A stretch of 58,803 nucleotides of DNA. Origin: an uncultured Dehalococcoidia bacterium (GTDB lineage Bacteria > Chloroflexota > Dehalococcoidia > Lucifugimonadales > Lucifugimonadaceae). The first letter of the stretch is position 1; each line of letters begins with the position of its first letter. Location of the stretch: positions 1 through 58,803 of the forward strand of contig CAJXEJ010000010.1 of NCBI GenBank assembly GCA_913052475.1. Reading direction: 5' to 3'. The notes under the pieces were generated by a model. The model saw nothing but the letters and a program-made list of their open reading frames with translations. It had not been told where the DNA came from and searched no databases. Positions 34,892 to 44,506 of the stretch are shown here, piece after piece. Both the position numbers and the translations under genes were made by a program.

Positions 34892-36130
34892 TCAACCCAT
34901 GTGGAGCAACGAATCAGCCATGTTCTTACGCCATTTTTCAGCCGATTCGGGAGTCCATTCGTAAAACCCTCTGCCAACCTTCACGCCAAGATCATTCGAC
35001 TCGATTTTTTCGAGAAGAACGCGGGGCAACTCACGGTCACTGTTGAGTTGTGAAAACGTTTCTTTAGAAGCCATCTGTTCACCCGCTGCCGTTGCGCTAG
35101 CGATTTTTTCGAATATTCCAACTTGAGAAGACTCTCTCCCAAATCCCTGTCTCACGATCTCGTCGACCTGCAACGCAGTAGCCAATCCTTCCTCAACAAT
35201 CGACATGGCTTCTCGCAACAGGGCCACCTGCAATCTATTACCAATAAATCCTTGAACTTCACGTTGAACAATCGCAGGTTTTTTACCAATCAATTCGTAT
35301 TCGCGAGTTACTAGCTCAACCACCTCATCAGAGGTTTCGGAACCTTTCACAACCTCAACACCGGGCAACAAATGAGGCGGATTATAGTAGTGCACCCCAA
35401 TCACACGAGAAGCACGTTGCGTCGCTGCCCCATAAGCACTTGGAACGAACGTCGAGCTATTCGAAGCGAGAATGGCATGATCGAGAGCAGCCCTGTCGAT
35501 CGCCGAAAATATCTGCTGCTTCAGCTCTAGATTTTCGGAAGATGCTTCGACAACCAGATCAGCATTGCTCACAGCTTCTCCGAGATCAGTAGTCGTCGAA
35601 ATACGCGCAAGGGCACTCTCAACATCGCCCTCCGAAATGCGGTCCACCGATGCCAGTGCCTGCAGTCCAGTTCGAGCACGAACAATCGCGTCATCCAGCA
35701 ATGCTTCGGAAATGTCGTGGAGAACAACCTGTCGACCGTGGGAAGCGAACTCAAGCGCAATCCCATGTCCCATGAGCCCCGCACCTACAACAGCGATTTT
35801 CTCAAACCGGGTCGATGCTGATCCCGACGGTTCCGCCGAACTCTCCAGCCTATCGATCGGTTTATAGTTCGGTAAATCAGTTGGAGTATTAGAGTTCGAA
35901 ATCTCTTTGTACAACTCGCCAGCTATGATCTGAACCAGATCCCACCCAATCTGCTCCCAGATCTCGAACGGTCCAGCAACAGCCCATCTGCGCCCGATTG
36001 CACTCGTAATCACCAGATCGATATCACAGGCGTCTGCAACTCCCGCATCGACCAACGCCAACGATTCACGATAAATCGCAGCCTGCAACCGGTTCGAAAC
36101 GCTACTCGTCACCGAATCATTCGATAGCAC
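34892..36130 (-). CDS. 3-Hydroxyacyl-CoA dehydrogenase with an extra N-terminal C-domain
   Basis: Residues about 108-395 are a normal 3-hydroxyacyl-CoA dehydrogenase: NAD-binding IAVVGAGLMGHGIALEFA, the catalytic histidine in VIGVHYYNPP (about 243-252), and the C-terminal helical domain beginning GFIGNRLQVALLREAMSI. Unusually, residues 10-80 repeat that second domain (SVSNRLQAAIYRESLALV, then GRRWAVAGPFEIWEQIG), but with no NAD domain in front. An in-frame stop lies four codons before the GTG start, and the next gene ends 33 bases upstream, so the missing half is gone. It looks like a truncated copy fused to an intact one. The enzyme oxidises a 3-hydroxyacyl-CoA in fatty- or aromatic-acid breakdown. 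Confidence 0.9.
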   Translation of the reverse strand: MLSNDSVTSSVSNRLQAAIYRESLALVDAGVADACDIDLVITSAIGRRWAVAGPFEIWEQIGWDLVQIIAGELYKEISNSNTPTDLPNYKPIDRLESSAEPSGSASTRFEKIAVVGAGLMGHGIALEFASHGRQVVLHDISEALLDDAIVRARTGLQALASVDRISEGDVESALARISTTTDLGEAVSNADLVVEASSENLELKQQIFSAIDRAALDHAILASNSSTFVPSAYGAATQRASRVIGVHYYNPPHLLPGVEVVKGSETSDEVVELVTREYELIGKKPAIVQREVQGFIGNRLQVALLREAMSIVEEGLATALQVDEIVRQGFGRESSQVGIFEKIASATAAGEQMASKETFSQLNSDRELPRVLLEKIESNDLGVKVGRGFYEWTPESAEKWRKNMADSLLHMG

Positions 36131-36163
36131 GAATCCGCCCTAAACAAAATCTAGCTATGCTTG

Positions 36164-37324
36164 TCATACCGAGTAGCCGATCGAACCGTCTTCGCGTATC
36201 GGAATGACCTGCAGGTTGCGCGGGTTGTACGGCTGCGCCCGGAACGACTCCACTTCGAGATCGATCCCGATACCGGGGGTGTCAGGCACCGGAATGTAAC
36301 CTCCTTCTCGCTTCCACGACGAGTTAAAGCCCGCGTTGAACGGCTGTTCGTCTTCTTTCGAATACTCTTGAGTTAGGAAATTCGGAATTGCAGCATCCAT
36401 ATTGCAGGCTGCCGCCGTTAGAACTGGGCCAAGGAAATTGTGCGTCACCAACGCCGAGTGATACGACTCTGCGATCGCAGCGATCTTCTTCACGGCAGTC
36501 ACGCCACCCGCGAGTCCAAGATCAGGGCGTGCGTACTGACTTCCACCCGCTTCGAACATCTCGCGGAACTCCCAGATCGAGTGCATTCGTTCGCCGTTTG
36601 CAACCGGGAGCGTTGTCCGCTGTGCAACTTCCGCTTGGGACTTGATCGAATCGATCTGCACCGGGTCTTCGTAGAACGCCGGTTGAAACTCGACCAACTG
36701 CTCAGCAAGAGCAATCGCAACCATCGGCGTCAGCTTCCGATGTATCTCGAGGATGATGTCGACATCGAGTCCCGCACCCTCACGCATTGCCGCAACGTTC
36801 TCACGGGTGTCGTGAATTAGTCGAGGAAGCGTCATCGATTGGAATCCATCGGGAAGAGGGTCGGTTTTGATCGCCGTAAAACCTTCTTCCGCGGCATCAC
36901 GGGCGTTCAACAACAGTCCTTCAGCCGACGTTCCCTGGGTGGCAACATCAGCCCGGACACTGCCCATCAGCAGATGCAGGCGAATCTTGTTGCGAACCTT
37001 TCCGCCGAGTAACTGCCACACAGGAGCTTCGAGAGCCTTGCCCTTGATGTCCCACAGAGCGATGTCGACCGCACTTACCGCACCCGACAACACCGAGCCG
37101 CGGAACGGTCCCATCCGATACATGTACTGCCAGTGATGTTCGATGTCGAGCGGATCTTTGCCAACCATGTAGTCGGCGAACTTCTTCACGACTGCGTCGG
37201 TAGCTTCGAGATAGCCCCAACACGCCGATTGACCAACGCCCACCAGGCCGTTGTCGGTGAATATCCTGACGATCTGGCTGTTTCCAGCAAGGATCGATTC
37301 AACTCGTTCGATTTTCATATCCAT
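36164..37324 (-). CDS. Enolase-superfamily enzyme, sugar-acid dehydratase-like
   Basis: The third mandelate racemase/muconate lactonising family protein, 386 residues. The strand-2 lysine motif is K153-T-D155. The first metal ligand is in LEIHRK (E193, with H195), then E219 (YEDP) and E245 (NGERM); the dyad is D268 (RPDLGLAGG) with H295 (THNFLGP). The His after the first metal ligand and the NGE motif resemble D-galactonate/D-mannonate dehydratase relatives, where the first ligand is usually Asp (DFH). The Glu-for-Asp change is notable. A start two codons later is possible. Its neighbours are a 3-hydroxyacyl-CoA dehydrogenase and a HAD hydrolase. Confidence 0.92.
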   Translation of the reverse strand: MDMKIERVESILAGNSQIVRIFTDNGLVGVGQSACWGYLEATDAVVKKFADYMVGKDPLDIEHHWQYMYRMGPFRGSVLSGAVSAVDIALWDIKGKALEAPVWQLLGGKVRNKIRLHLLMGSVRADVATQGTSAEGLLLNARDAAEEGFTAIKTDPLPDGFQSMTLPRLIHDTRENVAAMREGAGLDVDIILEIHRKLTPMVAIALAEQLVEFQPAFYEDPVQIDSIKSQAEVAQRTTLPVANGERMHSIWEFREMFEAGGSQYARPDLGLAGGVTAVKKIAAIAESYHSALVTHNFLGPVLTAAACNMDAAIPNFLTQEYSKEDEQPFNAGFNSSWKREGGYIPVPDTPGIGIDLEVESFRAQPYNPRNLQVIPIREDGSIGYSV

Positions 37325-37394
37325 TAATTCTTTGGCTCTCGGCTGATTCGACGATTAATAGGCTGCAATTACGTCTCGGCGAAGATAATACGCA

Positions 37395-38114
37395 TTATTC
37401 CGAACGTAATTGCGAAATTAGAGCGATGACCGACTCCATATCGGTCACTCTCGGGTGCTTTTCGTAGTCGGGATGCCCGTTGTAGCGATCGATCAAAATT
37501 GGTCGCAATCCAGCGTTCTCCGCTCCACAAATATCCGATTCAAGCTGGTCGCCGATCAGTACCGCTTCACCAGACTCAACCCCAGCTTTCACCAAAGCTG
37601 CCTCAAAGATGCGGCGATCAGGTTTTTCAACACATGTTTCACCGGAAGTTACCGCGAAATCGACATGCCCCGTCAGCCCCATATCGTCGCACAAGCGCTT
37701 GCTACTGGAATTCATATTCGAGACAACCCCCACGATCAATCCATACTCTCTCAGACGATCCAGCCCCTCGATCACATCAGGAAACAGGGCAATTCGATAC
37801 TCCTGTTTACGAACTTCCGCCCAAATCTCACCAGCTAGAGATAAATCAACATCATGCCCATCACCCTGGAGCACAAGTTGCTCAAATCTTGAAAAAAACG
37901 CCCATTGCTCATTTCGACTCATCGTTCGAACAGGGTTACTGGTGTTCTGGCTGGTCATAAACTCATCGGCGACGTGGTAACCGGCGTTGATGCCGTCTGT
38001 CGTGACTTCCAGGCCAAACTTTTCGGCTGCGAGTGCCTGTATTTGCTCACGCGGTGGATCGAAACCGGCCAGCGTTCCATACATATCGAACAACACTGCT
38101 TTTAGTTCAGCCAT
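37395..38114 (-). CDS. HAD-superfamily hydrolase (haloacid dehalogenase-like)
   Basis: A 239-residue HAD protein with the four motifs: the nucleophile D10 in FDMYGTL, the Ser in VVSNMNSS near 132, the Lys in VEKPDRRIF near 163, and GDQLESDICGA near 188. The second aspartate of the phosphatase motif DxD is a tyrosine (DMYGT), as in L-2-haloacid dehalogenases, so a dehalogenase or non-phosphatase activity is possible. An inserted cap domain covers about 16-110. Its ATG overlaps the end of the comF pseudogene by 8 bases. Confidence 0.87.
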   Translation of the reverse strand: MAELKAVLFDMYGTLAGFDPPREQIQALAAEKFGLEVTTDGINAGYHVADEFMTSQNTSNPVRTMSRNEQWAFFSRFEQLVLQGDGHDVDLSLAGEIWAEVRKQEYRIALFPDVIEGLDRLREYGLIVGVVSNMNSSSKRLCDDMGLTGHVDFAVTSGETCVEKPDRRIFEAALVKAGVESGEAVLIGDQLESDICGAENAGLRPILIDRYNGHPDYEKHPRVTDMESVIALISQLRSE

Positions 38115-38847
38115 TAATACTCATTTCAGACCGACGATGGATTGGGCCGCTAATGCTGCCACGCCCTACCCATTTCGCACCCGAATCTTTGAGAGTGCTC
38201 GCACACGCCTTTGCTGTGCTGCCGGTTGTATAAACTCCATCCAAAAGAAGGATTCGCTTCCCGGCAATCACATTGGCCAAATGGGGTTTTACCACAAACG
38301 CTCCAACTGCTGCACGCTGTCGTGCTGCGGTGGTCGGCTGTTTGGACTCGGGCACCGCGTGAACAAGTCGTACCAGACCGTCGCTGGGAAATAGATATCC
38401 AGGTGATATGCCAGTAGTTGCCCCTGCGACGCTGACTGGTTAAACCCTATCGACCGCAATCTTGAATCGTGCAGCGGAACTGGTTGTACCAGTTCCGCAC
38501 CACTTCGACTCACCACTTCAATATTTAACATTGTCCCGAGAACGGCTCCGACCGCACGCACATCGTCGAATTTAAGCGCTTTTATCGCCGGGCCAACAGG
38601 TGTGTCGTAAAGGTACGATCCGTGCAGCCGCTCCAGAGGTGACTGCTCAGCAACACACCTTCCTGTCCCCCGTGTAGGCAGAGGTTCTGCGCACTTCTGG
38701 CACACGTTAGAGAGCAACAAAATCGACTCCGGCACGCAAAGTGGCACAGTAGCGCTCCGTCCCTTCCGCAGTGCACACAGGATGCGGAAACATTAGATTA
38801 ATCGCACCGGATGCGAATTCTCTAAGAGCATTAATCAATTGCGGCAT
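38107..38847 (-). pseudogene. comF-like amidophosphoribosyltransferase, three frameshifts
   Basis: Four pieces in three frames together rebuild one ComF protein of about 247 residues. Piece one, from ATG at 38847, is MPQLINALREF to LMFPHP; piece two has the zinc motif CVHCGRDGALLCH; piece three LCVPESILLLSNVCQKC, DTPVGPAIKALKFDDV, VPLHDSRLRSIGFNQS; piece four SDGLVRLVHAVPESKQPTT and the PRPP-binding LLLDGVYTTGST. Each join needs one added base, near 38780, 38740 and 38386, all beside short C runs. With all three restored, the CxxC..CxxC and the PRPP loop fall into place. Three independent losses mean the gene is dead, unless the assembly has several indels. ComF is required for DNA uptake in some bacteria. 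Confidence 0.85.
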
Positions 38848-38964
38848 TTCCAGTAAAAATACATATCCGAACCGGTCCAGAAACACTAATCCGGCAATAG
38901 AATAACTAAGCACAGGGCTGAGGCTCGATCCAAGAATATTATTTGGGTTCGATTTGGGGGATTT

Positions 38965-39555
38965 GTGGAACTTACTATCACCGCCAACAATACGACTCTT
39001 ACCGACGCAATCAAGAAGTATGCCGAGAAGCGACTGAGCATCCTTGATCGAAGATTCCGTGATCCGGTGCCTGTGTTCCTACAGATTCGAAAAGAGTCGA
39101 CCAAAAAGGAAGCCGAACGATTCATCGCTGAAGTAACTATTAGGCTGAATCGAGGAGTCGTCCGTGGTGAAATGCGCGGTGACACACCGTACACCGCGAT
39201 CGACCATGTTTCCGACACCGTTACTCGCCAAATCAGTCGATACAAAAATCGTTACTCCGACAAGAACCGACGCGATACCGCGGGCGGTCTCGGCATGGCA
39301 ATCGCGGAGCAGCTCGCACAGGCTGCCGTAAGCGAAGTCGATGAGAGCGGGATCACGACTCTCGAACACGGCCAACTCGTTCGAACTAAGCGCCACGTGG
39401 TCACACCTGAATCGGTCGAAGACGCTGCAGCTCAGATGGAACTACTCGGCCACAACTTCTACGTTTTCAGAAACAAAGAAACGAACGAAATCAACGTTGT
39501 GTACCGGCGTCACGACGAGGACTACGGTCTAATCGTCCCCGAAGACGCCGAATAA
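38965..39555 (+). CDS. hpf: Ribosome hibernation promoting factor, long form
   Basis: HPF dimerises 70S ribosomes into inactive 100S particles in slow growth. The 196-residue protein has the N-terminal S30AE domain (1-100: MELTITANNTTLTDAIKKY as start) and the long-form C-terminal dimerisation domain (about 137-196: VRTKRHVVTPESVEDAAAQM through INVVYRRHDEDYGLIVP). The start is GTG with GGGGG 5 bases ahead. It diverges from the comF remnant, which is a common genomic neighbour of hpf in bacteria and supports both calls. Confidence 0.96.
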   Translation: MELTITANNTTLTDAIKKYAEKRLSILDRRFRDPVPVFLQIRKESTKKEAERFIAEVTIRLNRGVVRGEMRGDTPYTAIDHVSDTVTRQISRYKNRYSDKNRRDTAGGLGMAIAEQLAQAAVSEVDESGITTLEHGQLVRTKRHVVTPESVEDAAAQMELLGHNFYVFRNKETNEINVVYRRHDEDYGLIVPEDAE

Positions 39556-39843
39556 CACGTTCGATCGTCAGCACATATCGTCCCATCGTCACCCCGACCT
39601 CGCCGGAGTGGCCGGAGGCGTACGCAAACTCCGGAGCTACCAATGGCCAATTACAAGTTCTCGACCAGCGTGGAGAGATCTTCGGTGGTTACGTGGGATT
39701 CGGCGAGTTTCGACCACCATCGGCTGCGCCATCTGACCAATCTGCCTCCACTCCGCTATAGCTACGTCGCTATGGCAGAGAAGAGGAATGAAGATTGGTG
39801 CGGTCACTAAGAGGACATTACCCTCAACCCAACCTTCTTCCGC
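39556..39843. other. Convergent gap, nothing recognised
   Basis: The 288 bases between hpf and the YYY protein gene hold a possible 55-codon frame (39643-39810) without coding character, and a GC-rich patch (GTCACCCCGACC near 39590) that could be a repeat remnant. No clear terminator hairpin with T run was seen for either converging gene. Confidence 0.35.
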
Positions 39844-42800
39844 CTACTCAACTGCCGTGTATTGGTAAATCACCACAGGTGTATCAAACCCAGTTTCGAG
39901 TTGCTCGGGGGTCGGATACACCTGCACCAATCCGTCGATCTCCATTCGGTTGAACTTCTTAATACCCTTCTCCGGATATTTAGCCCGTTCCATCTCGCCA
40001 ACGTACACGTACTTAACGTTGTACTTGTCGAGGAAATCACGGGCTGGCTGCCGCAAAGTCGAATTGAAGAAGTTATTCACGTCAATGCGTCGATTTGTCA
40101 CCGTCGAGGCGTACCCAACTCGCTGCTGACGCTGATGCCAGTCCCAGCCGATCACCGCTGGCAGGCCCGTGTAGATCGAAACCCGATTACCCCACCGATA
40201 CTGATCGCTCAGACCCTCGACGATCACCGGTGAACCTTTGATGTTCTCCTGCATCCACGTGATGGCGTCATAGTCATACTTCAGCGTCAGAGGCCCTTCA
40301 TGATCGACGTATGTCACCGATTCCATGTACGCCAAGCCGTCGAGGGTCAATCCACTAAACTCGAACCTCTCGGAGTTTCGATCGCGTGTGCCCAGAACCG
40401 GATAGATCATCACGCCGATCACTAACACGGAAAGCAAGCCCAGCCATACCCCGCGCGCTGCACGCAGGCTACCTAGCGAAAGTTTTCCGGCATCGGCCAT
40501 GTACCAGAGGAAATACGCCGAAGCCATCGCAAGCAAGATCCATGCCTGCAAATAAAACTTGAACACAGTGTTCATACGACCGATGTCCCCTTTGACCGTA
40601 AACATGTCGACGCCCGCTGCGAGTGCCATCGCCATTACAACCATTCCAACAGCAACTAGCGAATACCGGGCACCGGGAACACGCGAACTGTAGGCAACCA
40701 CGCCAGCACCGAGCACCGAAGCTCCAACTATCACAGTGAATGCAATCGTTGCGAATCCGGTGAGGGCTAGTGTCGCTACCGCTGCCGCAACCAGTACCAC
40801 AACGATCTGCCACGTCCAACCAGCAACTCCCGATCCCGAAAGCGTCGGATTCGCCACCCTCACAAGGGCATCAGAGAGCCGCTCTCGCCACATGAAAACA
40901 AGCCAACTCAAAATCGCAAAGAGGAAGAGGGCGTGGATGACCACGTATCGCCACAGCTCGGTCGAGAACTGGCTCTTGATCACACCATTGTTGAACAGCT
41001 CGAAATCCGCGTGAAAAGGCAGATAAACAACGTGCCCGACCACCACAACGAATATGGCGCTAAGACCGCCAACCACCAGCCGCTCGATCACCGAACGCTT
41101 GCTCGAAAGCAACTGCCCGCCAACAAGGAATGCGCCCATCATCAGCAGTTGAGTCGGAAAATCCCAAGCATTGATCGTTCGCAGCGAGCCAACCAGAATT
41201 CCGATCACAATCAAGCCCGCCAACGACTCACCGATAGGTCTACTACGACCGATCCTGAGATAAGCAGCAACCGTGGCTGCCAGAGCGGTGAGTGCGATTG
41301 GAATGGCGATCAAATGGGCGTGTAAATCGGCAAACAGGAACGTGAAGAATGGGAATTCCGTGATCTCGTTTCCCGGCGAATCGGGAGTCATCATTCTCGA
41401 ACTGCGCCAGAAATCAAAGAATCCAAACGGTTGATCCTGGAAGAAGGTTCGAGATGCCCCCTGCAATACCTGAAGCAGCCCATCGATGTTCCCGGCAATC
41501 GCAACCATCACGACCGCAATCAGACCCGCGATCGCAGGTGATTTACGCGACCACGCCGGTATTCGCCTTGCACGCAGTGTTAGCTCGGCCAGACCACTCA
41601 CGATCGAATAAGCACCCCCGATGGTGAACATGAACAACAACGGCACCGCGAGGTTGTAGGCAACCGATGGAACGATCCCAGTGAATCGGATGAGCGAGGC
41701 GATCATGAACTGCCCAAAATAGTAGTAGTTCAGATAACCACCTGCGTACCACGGGTCGTACGGCGGCACGGTCGAAGACTTCACCACGGCGTTCAGGTAG
41801 GCGAAGTCCATCGGCTTCTCGCCGCCCTTCCACGGGTGCCACAGATCGGGATTTGCGGCTCGGATCAATAGGAACGCCATGTATCCGATCAGGAGCAGGA
41901 CTTCCATCCTGATGATCCGCCGCCTGTTCGCCACGAGATGCGCTTTGAGATCGGCTCCGATTAAACGCAAAGTGATGTACGAAATCGCAGCAAGTACTAT
42001 CAAGGCAAGTAATACCGCGAAGAAACTGAACTGTAGAACATTCGCACCCACCAGCAGCCACGCCACAGTGGCGACCAGCAATAGCCCTAACGGCTTCGCA
42101 AAGAGATAGCCACGGTCCGGCCACGGCCTGAACACAACGAACGCAATCGGCAGCACAACCAGCGCGAATAACTGAGCAGCGATGTACCAGACGGCGGGCG
42201 TGATCCAGTCAGGCATCCACCGCAAGAACGTGATTGAGCTCCACGTGCCACCCGACTGCTGACCTATAGCATCCTTATCAGACAGTACGAGTCCGATTTC
42301 CTGCGGTCTAAATCCTTGAACAGCAGACCCGGTCGCACCAATTTCATCCCGTAAACGCTCTGCCGAGAATCTCTCGATATTGTGAAATACAAACGTCTGC
42401 GGATGCTCATAGACAGAAAAACTCTCATCAGCCCAACCGAGCTCTGCCGTGAAAAAACCGTCTGACGGCTTCTGAAAATGCTCGGGAGCGCCGAAATCGA
42501 GGCGTGCAAAAGGGTCTTCGTAATAATCCACTCCCAGTCCGCCAACGTAGCGGCTACCTGAATACGCCATCATGTAACCAAGCTCACCCGAAAATATCTT
42601 CTCGTAGAACGTCGATGTGATCGGATAGCGGTCAGGCAACCGAGGAATCGTTGCATAGAGCCGGTTGCTCAGCAGAACGAAATAATCTGATTCGGCTAGC
42701 AATTCCGACAATTCATTGAACTTCTCCCGATTTTCGTCGTTGTACAGTTCGGCACGCTCATGCATGTCCAGCCCGATCACCCCGGGAATCCCCTCCTCCC

Positions 42801-44274
42801 AGTGCTCAAAGACAACCTTCGAACCGCTAGGTGCGTTGTCTTTTAGCCAACCAGAAACGTTGTTCAAGGGGTGCTGTCCCGAGTAAACATTCATGAACGA
42901 AAACGAATAATGAGCCGTGAACAACAGAACTAGAGCGATTGGCAACGCCTGCAACCAGCGTCGGTTCGGCTGCAACGATTTGATCACTTCGAACGCCCAC
43001 CAGAGCACTCTCGCACCGTACAAAATCAGGAACGGTGTGATCGGCATCATGTACCGCATGAACTTCACATCGAACCAGCCGGTAATCAGCAAATAAGGCA
43101 GCACCCACGCGAGAATCACCAGATCTGCCTTACGGTGAGCCAGAACACCCGCGATCACGGCTCCAAGCAGACCAAGCCACACCGTCAATCCAAGTATCGG
43201 TCCCAACCCCCACGTTCCAAGTTGAACCATCTGGTAGATGTATTTGGAAGTATCTTCGTACTGCCGGGTGAACGGGAAATCGGCCTCTCGCCTGACCATC
43301 TGGCCCTGAGTCGAAATGTTGTCGATATATGTCTTGAAATCGAGGAACATGTACGGCTGCGTAACGATCAACACCGCAAGAACGACGATCCCCATGAGAA
43401 CGATGTTCTGGAACGCGGTCCACTGCCGTATTGCCGCAGAATCGGACGACATCTCGTTTGAGTCGTAGCGATCACCGCTTCTCGAAGTCATATAGATCAG
43501 GTGCGCGAGAACGAGCGCCAGCACCAACGGCAATACAGAAAACTTCGTAGCGACCGCTAGACCGAACATCACACCGGTCAACACCGAATCGCGCCTCCGC
43601 CCGTGCTCAGCAACGCGGATCGAGTAGTAGATCGTTGCGACGATGAAAGTCGTCACGAAGGTATCGACCGCAAAGAAATGGCTCAGCTGAATCTGCTGCA
43701 CTGCAAGTGCCGAAAGCAACGCAGCCAATATGCCAACGCGACTACTGAATACAGCACGACCGATCAAGAAAATAAAGAAAATTGTCGCTGTATCAGAAAC
43801 GGCGGAGAGCGCCCGACCCGCGTACCGCAGATCGAACATACTCATCCATTTGTACGGGGCAACTGCGTACTGAATCGTCTTCAGCGCGTAGTGCGGCAGG
43901 CTGCCCCAGTTGAACGAACCCGGATTCAAAGTGCTCGTTTGCGGATCGGTCAGGTTCGACCATTCATTACCTTCAGGAAACTGAAGGTTGTAGACCTGCG
44001 ACAGAAAGGCACGCTCGTCTGGGTGGAAAAGCCCTCCCTGATCCCAGTTAATTCCATACAGACGGAGTGCGAGTGCTAGCAACAGAATCAAAACAAGTGC
44101 GTAGCGCGTCGAGATCCTCGGCACCCGCAGATGTCTTGCCGACACTTCCAATCGGGACGGCTTCGGCGACAAGTTATTGATTATAAAGTCCGATCCTTGA
44201 TCCCGATCATCCGAGGAGGTCTCTCCGCGGGTGGGCGCTAGATCATTGGCATCGGCACTCTGAGCTTCACGCAT
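39844..44274 (-). CDS. Giant membrane protein: GT39-like N half, YYY/DUF2298 C half
   Basis: The 1476-residue protein has roughly twenty-five membrane segments. The first half (about 50-690) looks like a PMT/ArnT-like family 39 glycosyltransferase: after a first helix at 55-74 comes the loop NWDQGGLFHPDERAFL with the Asp-Glu pair typical of the GT39/GT83 catalytic loop, and many helices follow. The second half (about 720-1476) carries YAGGYLNYYYFGQFM, the motif that named the Chloroflexota/archaeal YYY membrane protein family (DUF2298). It contains a soluble C-terminal part (after about 1340) with ITWMQENIKGSPVIVEG. It presumably transfers a sugar from a polyprenyl phosphate donor to a protein or lipid. 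Fusion of the two halves in one chain is unusual. Confidence 0.88.
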   Translation of the reverse strand: MREAQSADANDLAPTRGETSSDDRDQGSDFIINNLSPKPSRLEVSARHLRVPRISTRYALVLILLLALALRLYGINWDQGGLFHPDERAFLSQVYNLQFPEGNEWSNLTDPQTSTLNPGSFNWGSLPHYALKTIQYAVAPYKWMSMFDLRYAGRALSAVSDTATIFFIFLIGRAVFSSRVGILAALLSALAVQQIQLSHFFAVDTFVTTFIVATIYYSIRVAEHGRRRDSVLTGVMFGLAVATKFSVLPLVLALVLAHLIYMTSRSGDRYDSNEMSSDSAAIRQWTAFQNIVLMGIVVLAVLIVTQPYMFLDFKTYIDNISTQGQMVRREADFPFTRQYEDTSKYIYQMVQLGTWGLGPILGLTVWLGLLGAVIAGVLAHRKADLVILAWVLPYLLITGWFDVKFMRYMMPITPFLILYGARVLWWAFEVIKSLQPNRRWLQALPIALVLLFTAHYSFSFMNVYSGQHPLNNVSGWLKDNAPSGSKVVFEHWEEGIPGVIGLDMHERAELYNDENREKFNELSELLAESDYFVLLSNRLYATIPRLPDRYPITSTFYEKIFSGELGYMMAYSGSRYVGGLGVDYYEDPFARLDFGAPEHFQKPSDGFFTAELGWADESFSVYEHPQTFVFHNIERFSAERLRDEIGATGSAVQGFRPQEIGLVLSDKDAIGQQSGGTWSSITFLRWMPDWITPAVWYIAAQLFALVVLPIAFVVFRPWPDRGYLFAKPLGLLLVATVAWLLVGANVLQFSFFAVLLALIVLAAISYITLRLIGADLKAHLVANRRRIIRMEVLLLIGYMAFLLIRAANPDLWHPWKGGEKPMDFAYLNAVVKSSTVPPYDPWYAGGYLNYYYFGQFMIASLIRFTGIVPSVAYNLAVPLLFMFTIGGAYSIVSGLAELTLRARRIPAWSRKSPAIAGLIAVVMVAIAGNIDGLLQVLQGASRTFFQDQPFGFFDFWRSSRMMTPDSPGNEITEFPFFTFLFADLHAHLIAIPIALTALAATVAAYLRIGRSRPIGESLAGLIVIGILVGSLRTINAWDFPTQLLMMGAFLVGGQLLSSKRSVIERLVVGGLSAIFVVVVGHVVYLPFHADFELFNNGVIKSQFSTELWRYVVIHALFLFAILSWLVFMWRERLSDALVRVANPTLSGSGVAGWTWQIVVVLVAAAVATLALTGFATIAFTVIVGASVLGAGVVAYSSRVPGARYSLVAVGMVVMAMALAAGVDMFTVKGDIGRMNTVFKFYLQAWILLAMASAYFLWYMADAGKLSLGSLRAARGVWLGLLSVLVIGVMIYPVLGTRDRNSERFEFSGLTLDGLAYMESVTYVDHEGPLTLKYDYDAITWMQENIKGSPVIVEGLSDQYRWGNRVSIYTGLPAVIGWDWHQRQQRVGYASTVTNRRIDVNNFFNSTLRQPARDFLDKYNVKYVYVGEMERAKYPEKGIKKFNRMEIDGLVQVYPTPEQLETGFDTPVVIYQYTAVE

Positions 44275-44506
44275 GAAGAAGAATTCTATCGTTGGGAGTA
44301 TGGCTGGTGTAGCTTGATTCGTACTCCTTGTTACGCAAGCTGAGTGAATATCGACTTATTCCCATCTGCCAATCGGCTAATAGGGCACCACTGAACGTAC
44401 GAAAAAGTAAGTTTGACCCCCGACTTCCCCACATCTACGCTTGGTTTCAACGTTTTACCAAGCGCACCAACAAAGCCAACGAAAAACCTAAAGTCAGTGA
44501 TCCCAC

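Noticed and set aside
38380-38392. TTTCCCA in comF as a -1 ribosomal slippage heptamer that would join two frames
   Set aside because: The heptamer phase fits, but the gene needs two further one-base corrections upstream, so decay or assembly errors explain all three better.
39643-39810. 55-codon frame between hpf and the YYY protein
   Set aside because: No ribosome site, odd composition and no recognisable pattern; treated as chance.
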